Of a DNA stretch of 64,000 bases, positions 13,001 through 25,000 are shown in pieces. Location of the stretch: contig NC_087114.1 of NCBI RefSeq assembly GCF_963855985.1, positions 397,001 through 461,000 on the forward strand. The letters run 5' to 3'. The position numbers and the translations under genes were made by a program. Origin of the DNA: Ostrinia nubilalis. Taxonomy: Eukaryota > Arthropoda > Insecta > Lepidoptera > Crambidae. The notes below the pieces were generated by a model. It made no database searches. It was given only the letters and a program-made list of their open reading frames with translations, and was not told where the DNA came from. Numbering within the stretch: position 1 is the stretch's first letter; every line of letters begins with the position of its first letter.

Positions 13001-16000
13001 GACATGTCATCCCTCTCGCATCATTATCTTACTGCTGTACTCGGTTAAGCGCGATTGTGATTGCATTTCATTATAGGAAATCTAGAAAAATCTATTACTT
13101 CGGGGAACTGAGCTGTTGTTCCATAGTACTAGGGCCGATCATCTTGAATTTCTAACTCATATTTTTATCCATTAAATAAATCGGTTCTAAAAATTATAAA
13201 TAACTTGATTGACAAAATCGAACTGCCTAAGGCGAGAATTGATCCCAGGACCTTACGCAGGGCGATTGCTCTTCCAACTAAGCTACTTAGACACTGGATG
13301 AACCCGTTGAAATTTTCAAGTGTTACACGCTGTAAGGCCTCAGCCTCGAACTTAGCGGGCAGCGGGGCGGCGGCGGCGGCGGCGCGGGCAACGCAGACCC
13401 GTTCTCGAAACCAGCGGGCAGCTCGCGCGGCGCTTTAGCGGCGAAGTGTTCGGGGTTGTGTTGTCGAGATATTTGTTTTTATTCGCGAACGAAATGTCTG
13501 AACAACGGCGACAATTTTATTTCGATTCAAATTTATTCCTTACGCTCGATTTATTGTGGGCAAAAGAAGGAGTGCGCTGCCCGCTCGTTGCCCGCTCCCG
13601 CGCCGCTGTTTTCGAGGACCGGTCTATTTGATTTTACGCATAAGATCCTGCCGCTCCCGCCCCGCCGCCGCTCCCGCGCCGCTGCCCGCTAAGTTCGAGG
13701 CTGAGGCCTTACGGTTAAAAAGCCTTCAGAGAGTAAATAGTTATCCGCCTGCAGCCCACCAAGCGGCACCGCAGCAAGAAGCACAAGCACGCACGTATCG
13801 AGCCGCTGCCCGACACACCAGCACCACCCGCCGTCTCCAAGAAGATCATCATCGAGGACTTCGTCGAGGTCACCGCCGCGCCCGCCAACGACGCGCCCGC
13901 CGTGAGTAGCCTGAACTAAATACTTTTTAGGGTTCCGTAGCCAAATGGCAAAAAACGGAACCCTTATAGATTCGTCATGTCTGTCTGTCTGTCCGTCCGT
14001 ATGTCACAGCCATTTTTTTTCCGAAACTATAAGAGCTATACTGTTGAAACTTGGTAAGTAGATGTATTCTGTGAACCGCATTAAGATTTTGATGCAAAAA
14101 TAAAAAAATAATAATAAATATTGGGGGCTCCCCATACTTAGAACTGAAACTCAAAAATTTTTTTTTCGTCAAACACATACGTTGGGGTATCTATAGATAG
14201 GTCTTCAAAAATGATATCGAGGTTTCTAAAATACTTTTTTTCTAAACCGAATAGTTTGCGTGACAGACGCTTCCAAAGTGGAAAAAAGTTGGTCCCCCCC
14301 CCCCCCCTCTAACTTCTAAAATAAGAAAATGAAAAATCTAAAAAAAAACAATGTGATGTACATAAAATTGTTTTGAACGAGATCTAGTAAGTAGTTTTTT
14401 TTTTAATACCTCGTAAATCGTAAACCGCTTTTACCGCGTATTCTTTCATACAAATAACTTAAATTAAAAAAAAATAATTTTAATTTCATAAATCAATGGT
14501 ACGGAACCCTTTGTGCGTGAGTCCGACACGCACTTGGCCGGTTTTTTTCTTCTTTTCGTGTCAACAACAAACCTACACAGCGTCAGCCCAAAACTCCGCC
14601 ACAAGAGTGGCGTTGTCAGTAGCACTCATCAAATCCTCCTGAGTGCAGTTGCTTGGGCACTCAGGGCACGACATCAGGTGCTTCATCGACTAAATACTGC
14701 TCAATAAAGACTATGTTATTACTAACTAGCGGCCGCCCGCGACTTCTTACGCGTGGATCCCGTTTTGCCCCCTTAGGGGTGGAGTTTCGTAAAATCCTTC
14801 TTAGCGGATACCTACGTCATAACATCTACCTGCATGCCTTTCAGCCCGATCCATCCAGTGGTTTGGGCTGTGCGTTGATAGATCACTATGTCAATCAGTC
14901 AGTCACCTTTGAGTTATATTTAGAAGATATCCGACCACACTTTCCCACCACTGCAACTCCTGTATAGCCAGGATCTACAGCTTGGTCTCCAATAAAACCC
15001 AACCTTCACTGGTTGGTTGGTCCCAGATCATTGCTGTCTTGGAATATACTAAAGACTATAAGTTAGTATTGCAAGATGTCCTGAACTAAAATACTGCATA
15101 TTAAAGGATTTGATTGCTAGCTCAATTTCATGTCTCATGTAGTCCATTGTCCACGAGCTGCACTAAGTTATAAGTAACTATAACATGATCTATAGCCTGA
15201 CCAGGAACATAAAAACCCTCGCCATGTTGCGGAAAACCAATGGTACTAATTTCTTTTAATGGAAACAGTAACTGAAAACTTCATTGACATGTCACCTTGC
15301 ATGTCAGTCTATTGCTGTCAAAGTGTAAACAAACTTTATTTTAAATGTGCGCAATTAATGCAATGCAATAAATGATTTGATTTGATTGATTTTGTGAATG
15401 AAATTGCTAAAATCTTTTTATAGTCGTGAAAGAAAAGTGGTTCACAATGTGTTAAAGTATTTGTCGAAGAGAAATACTAAGGGTTCGGACAATATTTTCA
15501 TTGAATAATGTTTCCAACAGTTTCCAACAAAGGTTGTCAAATTAACTGACATGTTTATCGTATAGTACAGTCCACTATGAAAATTAGCTGTGGTTTGTTT
15601 CAACTACCTATTTTAAAGTTTTTTGTCACTTTCTAAGTGTTGAATTTTATGGAATTGGGAAAGAAGTACCGAGTTTGAAGCGTTCATGAGCAGACATTGC
15701 AGTTGAATATTCAAGTTCTGAATTTGATTATTGATGAATAATAAAATAAATCCTACTAGCTCGATTGATGGTTTCATTTAATTTATTTAAACCAGGTTAC
15801 CTATAATAATATTTTTTCGTTAATTTATGAAAATATCAAATTAGCCCGTAATCCTGAATCCTGATACATAAAGTTAGCCTATTAATTTAACACAGGTACG
15901 ACTGTACTCAGTGTTGCACTATCAAATGCAATTGACGCGCCTCTATGCCAGGGTTTTTATGTTCCTGGTCAGGCTATAAATTCGATTTAATGAAGACATA

Positions 16001-19000
16001 GAAGATACAGGACATTACAGGATGTCCCAAAACTCGACATTAAGACGACCGTGACAAGCTTTGAGAAAAAATTAAGATACCTAGCGCCTGTCACCGGCGA
16101 TCCTTATAATTTGCTGAACAATTTTGACTGAGTTTCTTGCGCTGCTTCTTCTCAGCACTGGCCCATTTATTGTCCCGTGTCCCGAGACGTGTAAAAGTGT
16201 TTTTAAAAGCCTACTTGCAAAAATAAATGAGTTTTATGAATTGTGAACCACAAACACATTGTGTAATATTTTTTCACACATTTCCAGCGCGCTCAGAAGC
16301 GTAAGCGCAAGCGTATGCGCGCCACCAGCACCACAGCGCCGCCCGCGCCCGTCAGCGAACTCAACGCACTCGGTGACGTCAACGAAATTGCTGAGAGCGA
16401 CGCGGCCGACAGAGACACATTATTGAAGTTACTAGGAGAGAAGACTGTTGCGGGGGAGAGAGACGACGACAGGTGAGAGCAGTGCAGACAGAGCGAGCGT
16501 AGTGACGTCACCAACTGGCTCAGAGCGACGCAGTTGACCGACACGCCTTGCTGAAGTTGCTGGGAGAGAAGACTATCGCGAGGGAGAGAGACGAAGACAG
16601 GTGAGAGCAGTACAGACAGAGCGAGCGCAGTGACGTCACTAACAGCACCACAGCGCCGCCCGCGCCCGCCGCCGAACTCAACGCACTCGGTGACGTCAAC
16701 GAAATTGCTGAGAGCGACGCGGCTGATAGAGACGCCTTGCTGAAGTTACTAGGAGAGAAGACTATTGCGGGGGAGAGGGACGACGACAGGTGAGAGGAAG
16801 GGAGACAGAACTAGCCCAGTTAATGTGTGTGACGTCAACGAAGTTGTTGAGAGCGAGGCAGCTGATGAGGCGCCTTACTGAAGTTACTAGGAGAGAAGAC
16901 TGTTGCGGGGGAGAGAGACGACGACAGGTGAGAGCAGTACAGACAGAGCGAGCGCAGTGACGTCACTAACAGCACCACAGCGCCGCCCGCGCCCGTCAGC
17001 GAACTCAACGCACTCGGTGACGTCAATGAGATTGCTGAGAGCGATGCCGCTGATAGAGACGCCTTATTGAAGTTACTAGGAGAGAAGACTATCGCGGGGG
17101 AGAGAGACGACGACAGGTGTGAGCAGTACAGACATATGGTAAGTGAAACAAGTTTAGGGCTTCAAGCAAAGAGAAAGAACTAGCTGAAAACACGCAACTG
17201 AGAGAGACGCCTTATTGAAGCTACTAGGAGAGAAGACTTGCGGAGGAGAGGGACGACGACAGGTGAGAGCAGTGCAGACAGAGCGAGCGCAGTGACGTCA
17301 CTAACAGCACCACAGCGCCGCCCGCGACCGCCGCCGAACTCAACGCACTCGGTGACGTCAACGAGATTGCTGAGAGCGACGCGGCTGATAGAGACGCCTT
17401 ACTGAAGTTACTGGGAGAGAAAACTGTTGCGGGAGAGAGAGACGAAGACAGGTGAGAGCAGTGTAGACAAATAGTAAGTGAAACAAGTTTAGGGCTTCAA
17501 GCAAAGAGAAAGAACTAGCTGAAAACACGCAACTGAGAGAGACACCTTGCTGAAGTTGCTAGGAGAAAATAATATTGCTAGAGAGAGAGACGACGACAGG
17601 TGAGAGCAGTGCAGACATATAACTAGCCCAGTGACGTCACTAACTGGCTTAGAAGCGTAATAATAATAATAATAAAAATTTTAATAATAAAAATTTTTTA
17701 TTCACCATAACAGAAGTATGTACACAGTGTTAATAGAACTTAATACATAAGTATTTTAGTACAGTAGGTACAAGTCGGTAGAATGGCATGCCCCTGTCCT
17801 CTAAACTAGGATATATCCTGTATCTTAGAGAACAGTGATTCCTCTGGAGACATTGTAATTACTTAAATTTAATTTTACATGTGGCTTTTATGTTATGCTT
17901 GCTGCTCACTATGTATGTGTGTGTGTGTGTGTGTCTGTGTGTGTGTGTGTGTGTGTGTGTATGTGGCTGTGGCTGTGTGTGTGTGTGTGTGTGGATGTGT
18001 GTGTGTCTGTGTGTGTGTGTGTGTCTGAGTCAAAGTGGAAGTGGGTTTGGGAATGTGTTATTGTTGTGTTGTATTTATGTTAAAAGATTTTCAGTCTCAT
18101 TGTAATTTAGAGCAAGTAATAGTTCCTTTACTACTCGTTTGACCTCGTGTGTGGTCAGAGAATAAATGTTCGTAGAGTTATTAATTGTATTATACAATTT
18201 AGAGCTTAAGGCTTTGTGCTGTCTTTTTGCCCACGACGTACGGCACCGAATCAGGGGGCACGCTCTCATTGCTCCCTTTCGCCGTGCTGCGATCAGGCGG
18301 TTGAACGGCAGAGTCCGGTGTCGGCGCAGAACCAAACGGAGAATAGCAAGTTGCCGCACTGTGAGAACTTTACAATCGGCGTACAGTTCTTTGGTTGGGA
18401 ACATACGCTTCTTCCGGGTCATGACCTTGAGGACAGCACGTTGAGCACGTTCAAGTTTTATCAGTGCAGTTTTGTCAGCACCGCCCCATACAGGAACACA
18501 GTATGAGATGACTGACTGGCATAATCCAAGGTAGACGGTGAAAAGTGTGCTTCGGTCAGCTGAATTGCGAAGATTTTTAAAAATGTATATAAGTTTCCGA
18601 ACTCTTTCCGTAGTTTTTTCAATTTGAACATGCCAGTCAAGTCCCGCGTCTACATGGACCCCCAGATACTTCATACTACTAACCAATTCTAGTGGTTTAC
18701 ATTGGCAAATGCCAGGGGAGTTTTCGTGACAAGTGTGGACAATCACGTGCTCGGAATCAGGGTCAAGGTTTTTAGATTTTGATATGTCAAATCGAACAAG
18801 CCGTGTTTTATCTAAGTTAAGGGTAAGTAGGTTAGTGGATAACCACTTCATCACAATCTTTATAGCATTTACCGCATTGATTTTGGCGTTCACCCAGCTA
18901 TCACCATGAACCAAGAGTGCAGTGTCGTCTGCATGTAAGTAACATTACCACAGCGCCGCCCGCGCCCGTCAGCGAACTCAACGCACTCGGTGACGTCAAC

Positions 19001-22000
19001 CAGATTGCTGAGAGCGACGCGGCTGATAGAGACTCCTTATTGAAGTTACTAGGAGAGAAGACCATCGCGGGGGAGAGAGACGACGACAGGTGAGAGCAGT
19101 GCAGACATACAGCGGGCCCAGTGACGTCACTTTACTAGCTGAGAGCGACGCAGCTGATAGAGACGCCTTGCTGAAGTTGTTAGGAGAGAAAACTGTTGCG
19201 GGGGAGAGGGACGACGACAGGTGAGAGCAATGCAGACATAGAACTAGCCCAGTTAATGTGTGTGACGTCGACGAAGTTGTTGAGAGCGAAACAGCTGATG
19301 AGGCGCCTTGCTGTAGTTACTAGGAGAGAAGAATGTCACGGGGGAGAGAGACGACAACAGATGAGAGCAGTGCAGACATAGAGCGAGCGCAGTGACGTCA
19401 CTTTACTAGCTGAGAGCGACGCCGCTGATAGAGACGCCTTGCTGAAGTTACTAGGAGAGAAGACTGTTGCGGGGGAGAGAGACGACGACAGGTGAGAGCA
19501 GTGCAGACATATAGTAAGGGTGAGTTGCACCATTTAACTTTAACTTTGACAAACGTCAAAAATCTGTCAAACTCCATACAAAAAGCACCGGTTATCGTCA
19601 TAGCTACCGTTAAAATTAGGTGGTGTAACTCAGCCTAAGTGAAACAAGTTTAGGGCTTCGAGCAAAGAGAAAGAACTGGCTGAAAACACGCAACTGAGAG
19701 AGACGCCTTATTAAAGCTACTAGGAGAGAAGACCATCGCGGGGAAGAGAGACGACGACAGGTGAGAGTAGTGCAGACATAAAACTAGCCCAGTGACGTCA
19801 CTAACAGCACCACAGCGCCGCCCGCGCCCGTCAGCGAACTCAACGCACTCGGTGACGTCAACGAGATTGCTGAGAGCGACGCGGCTGATAGAGACGCCTT
19901 GCTGAAGTTACTAGGAGAGAAGACTGTTGCGGGGGAGAGAGACGACGACAGGTGAGAGCAGTGCAGACATATAGTAAGGGTGAGTTGCACCATTTAACTT
20001 TAACTTTGACAAACGTCAAAAATCTGTCAAACTCCATACAAAAAGCACCGGTTATCGTCATAGCTACCGTTAAAATTAGGTGGTGCAACTCAGCCTAAGT
20101 GAAACAAGTTTAGGGCTTCGAGCAAAGAGAAAGAACTAGCTGAAAACACGCAACTGAGAGAGACGCCTTATTAAAGCTACTAGGAGAGAAGACTTGCGGA
20201 GGAGAGGGACGACGACAGGTGAGAGCAGTGCAGACTGAGCGAGCGTAGTGACGTCACTAACAGCACCACAGCGCCGCCCGCGCCCGCCGGCGAACTCAAC
20301 GCACTCGGTGACGTCAACGAGATTGCTGAGAGCGACGCGGCTGATAGAGACGCCTTACTGAAGTTACTAGGAGAGAAGACTGTCGCGGGGGAGAGAGATG
20401 ACGACAGGTGAGAGCAGTACACACATATAGTAAGGGTGAGTTGCACCATTTACCTTTAACTTTGACAAACGTCAAAAATCTGTCAAACTCCATACAAAAA
20501 TCACCGGTTATCGTCATAGCTACCGTTAAAATTAGGTGGTGCAACTCAGCCTCAGTGAAACAAGTTTAGGGCTTCGAGCAAAGAGATAGAACTAGCTAAA
20601 AACACGCAACTGAGAGAGACGCCTTATTGAAGTTGCGGGGGAGAGAGATGAAGACAGGTGAAAGAAGAGGAGACTAAACATTTTTTTTCTAGAATAATTG
20701 CACATTTTATCGCCTTTTTAGGGTTCCGTAGCCAAATGGCAAAAAACGGAACCCTTATTAACACTAAAGTGACTGAGCACTGTGCTTATCTATCAGGTCT
20801 CATATTCAGATGTCAGTATTGTACGCCGTTAAATCAACGTTAAATTATTGCGGGACCTGCCTAATGTGATTGCAAAACGAAACTATCAAAGCATTGTCGA
20901 ATTTTTTTTTGTTACTTTATTTTTTTTTTTTATTAGGACAACCAACAAGACAAACACGCATACATGAAATTACTATAACTAAAAGTGCTTAAAACTAAGT
21001 GCTGTCTTAATTAAAGAATACTTTAGAATAGAATATAATTCTCAGGTCATCAGTCTATCAAACATCAACAAATCATCACCATCTGTCCTCAGAATGCAGA
21101 AAGTATCCTCCGACGAAGACAGCCTAAAAGTGGAGCCTGCTTCGATAGAGGAGGCTCCCATGCTGGCGAGCGGCGAGCCCAAGCGGGACGGAGACACGCA
21201 GGACAACGGGGTAGAGCGGGACAGGGCTAGCTACGAGCTGTGGCCTATGGGTGAGTGGCATTGCACCTACTTTTTTTTTCTTGGTTAGCACCAAATTTGC
21301 CACTTTTTAATTATTGTCTGTGTTATGTTACTGTTCTTTCTTTTTTTTTTCTCTTTGTTTTTTGTTATCGTGTTACTTCTGTTTTTGTTTTAAAAATGCG
21401 TTGTGTTTACATGACATTACATGTCCCTGCTTCGCTCACCCCTTTTGAGAGATATCGAACTCGAGTCGATGTCTGTCCGAAGGGATGCGCGAAGCCACAA
21501 CAAGGGCTCTCGCGGAAGACCAGTTTCTTGACATGCCCTCACGAGCATGTCAGGATAAATGCTGAGCGGGAGCCTATTGACACAGTGGCCCTATTTAACT
21601 GTATTCGTTTTGTGTTATTATTGTATATGTTTGTGCTTACTGTGTTAATAAAATCTATTTCTTTCTTCTTTCTTTCTACTTTAGTTACATCATCATCATT
21701 TCAGCCACAGGACGTCCACTCCCCCAATAGGCTAGTTTCCTAAAAAAATTTTTTTAGTCCGTCATGTTTAATATCAAAAAATATTGGACACGTATATTTT
21801 TATTTGTCAATCTAACAAATATTTATATAGTTATGGTGCGTTGAAGTTCCGCACGACGTCACAACGTGCGGCACTTTTATGCAAGCATTGACGTCACGGG
21901 CCTCTTCTTATGAACTTTGGCGCGCTTTATCTCTTTAAATTTTCATTATTTTGAAAAAGTGAAAAATACGTGTAGAGTATTTTTTGATAAGTTAACTGAC

Positions 22001-25000
22001 GGACTAATTAAAACTCTTGCTTTTTGACCCAGGAAACATCCCTATTATTTTCATATCGCGTGGTTGGTAGTGGCCTGCATCCACTTGAACTGAGGGCCGA
22101 TGGGGCGGCACTGGTTCTGGTTCAGGTTCTGGAGTGGAGTTGGCCTTCCCCAAGGATTTCCACAACAAACGGTCTTGCGCTACCCGCAACTCTCAGATCG
22201 GTTTATTCCACTTTGACTCCCGGGTAATCAAAGTGGACTCCAGGCAACACTTGGGTGCCCTTTGATCACCTAGACCTTCTTTTGAGGCTTATAGTAAGAT
22301 ACATTAGCTATACCCAGATAACAATTTAAACTTGAATCTGACTTGCAGTAAGTTTGATGTATCAAAAATGAAGCTTTGTTTCAAATTTGCCATGGCAAGT
22401 ATATAAACTTGAGGCAAGTTTAAATCAAACTTTCTAGTTTCCGAGCGACAAACTTGCATTAATGTGTTTCTATAAAGTATATGCAAGTTTGCCTTAACAA
22501 ACTTGCATTATGTCTGCTTCTATAAATTATATGTAAGTTTGCCTTAACAAACTTGCATTATGTCTGCTTCTATAAATTATATGTAAGTTTGCCTTAACAA
22601 ACTTGCATTATGTCTGCTTCTACAGGGTGTTAGGTAAATGGGTATATGAGCCGACACTAGCCCATGTTAACATGAGCATATAAATGGTATGGTGAAGTCA
22701 GAAAATTGATATCTTCATTTTAATTATTTTAATTTTCATACAAATCGGATTTTATAAAATTTATTTTGTATGAAAATGTAAAAAAATAAAATGATGACAT
22801 CAAATTTCTGACTTCACCATACCATTTATATGCCCATGTTAACATGGGCTAGTGTCGGCTCATATACCCATTTACCTAACACCCTGTATAAATAATATGT
22901 AAGTTTGCCTTAACAAACTTGCAATGAATATGCATGTTTGACATTAAATAAAACAACAAACATAACATATATTTTTTTATTATTTATACTTTTATCTTAT
23001 CTTACTTTAAATGAGAAAAAATCGGTTTCATGGTCGCCGCTATTGGTTTTTTTCTTTATTTTGTGTTTCTGCTCTGAAACAAAAAGAAACAAGTATATTT
23101 ACCACAGGTTAAGACATTATTTTACATTTAATTGTATAAGTTTCTGTACTACTAACAAAATTATGAACTATGTCTGAAATAAATATATTTATAGTAATCC
23201 TTAAAAACTACTATAAGGGTAAGGGGTTATTAGTTAAAATTCTGAAAGGAGCACATCTAAAATTTGTAAATCACTAGGTACATAGTATAAAAGAAAGTCG
23301 CTGTCTGTCTGTCCCTTGTGTAATAATAATGTAATATATGTATAACTAGCGACCCGCCCCGGATTCGTATGGGGTTCTATTATATAACCTTTCTCATAAA
23401 TCCCTCTAACTATTGTTGAAAACCGCATCAAAATCCGTTGCATAGTTTTAAAGATTTAAGCATATGTATATAGGAACAGACAGCGACAGCAACTTTGTTT
23501 TATACATATGTATAATACATGTACCCGTGTGAAGCCGGGGCGGGTCGCTAGTGTAAAATAAAATACATCTAATGTAAATAAATTAAATCTTACCTTCTTG
23601 AAAGTCTAACTTTAGCTTGATTTAGCCAATCACTTATAATTTCTTTTAGACTGTCTTCAGTTACATCTTCGTTGATTTTTCTACATATTTCTGAAAAATA
23701 AAATAGAAATAATTAACACTAACAAACACGAATGATTCAGAAAATAATAGTAGTAGGTATATTGAGAGATATACAGGTGTATCTTAATGAATTCATTGGC
23801 AACCTTGCAGGGGGAAGCTCAGACCATCATTATGAACAACTTTATTTTCGTGATCAGTTTTTGTATGAAAACAGGAAAAATTGGTCATAGGAAAAGTTCA
23901 TAATGATGGTCTGAGCCACCCCCTGCAAGGTTGCCTATGAATTCATTTACACCCTGTATAAGTTTGTAATAAAATAAAGGTACTTACGAAAGATTAATTT
24001 ATAGGTCTCTGTACTCATAAATGACTTTTTATTCGAATTTTTCATCTGTTTCCCAGTTAACGAATACAACTCGGCTACATCATCTAGAATTATTCGTCTG
24101 AACATATTAGTCGTAAGGCTTCTTACATTTCTGCCGCCAATACCAGACAAAAATGACATCTGAAATTTAATTAAAGTAGCATTAGAATGTTTTCATAGAA
24201 TAATAAAATTTGCCCTGTGTTTAAGTATTTAATTTATACATACTATTGCCTGTATTCTTGTTTATTTTTAAATGGTCATCGAAATTATTAAAACTTGCAA
24301 TATCTTTACTGGTAGACTTGACAAAAGTTCTGAAAGACCTGCATTGTCATCTGTTGGTGAAAATGTTTCTTCGGACCTAGCTAACGGTAAATCCAATTTT
24401 CTATTGATTTCAGCCATTTGGTTAGCTAGGTCTGACACAATCTGAATCATATGACTCTGCTGTATAGCATATTGCTTGTTTGTAATGCACTCTGTAACAA
24501 ATAAAAAAACATGGAAAAGTCATAACTAAAACAAGTGAAAATATGAAATTTTGTCGCATTGCATCTTTGACGAGAGAAGCTCATTGCATGTTATAAAAAC
24601 CTGTTACCTGATTGGCAGTTAACAGCTTTGAGTTGTGTTTGCTTGGCCTCTTTAGAACCGGAGGTGACTGGGTAATTTACAGCAGACATTATGTCCACTG
24701 TCACTTCATTTGTAACATCATTTTCTGCTTCGTCTGAGTCCAAATTTCAGGTTTCTTCCGCTTTTTTTAAATGTAATCGTGCTTCGCCATAAGTTTCTGA
24801 AATAAATAAAAAAGTCTCACAATAGTAGAATCTAGTTATAACTTTGCAATACAAAAATAAAGAAAATTATTTTACCATAACTTTTAAGTATTTTTATTTG
24901 ATATTGTGACCATGTTGCTTCAGGTGCAGGCATCTTCTTCAAGTTTGTTTTTGATTTCTTCAGTGCATACATTAGGGTAATAACAAGTGTTGGTATCTTA

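Larger units (their letters stand above)
16473..20657 (+). repeat. tandem amplification of exon 8 and flanks
   Basis: About fifteen further copies of all or part of the exon, each closing with GACGACGACAG (or a variant) before gtgag. Long copies begin 'cactaacagcaccacagcgc'; short ones begin at 'gagagcgacgc' or 'gagagagacgcc'. They lie in a mosaic of ~200-460 bp units with spacer motifs such as 'caagtttagggcttc' and 'gaaaacacgcaactgaga'. A LINE fragment (17657-18943) and three MITE copies interrupt it. Broken copies with frameshifts or acceptor loss: 16828-16926, 17190-17272, 17540-17599, 19260-19361, 19690-19761, 20160-20217, 20617-20657. Confidence 0.92.

Noticed and set aside
13446..13692. 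GC-rich frames upstream of exon 7
   Set aside because: They lie inside the inverted-repeat element and owe their length to the GGC/CGC content.
17881..18105. Cys/Val-rich frames
   Set aside because: They read through the (GT)n microsatellite.
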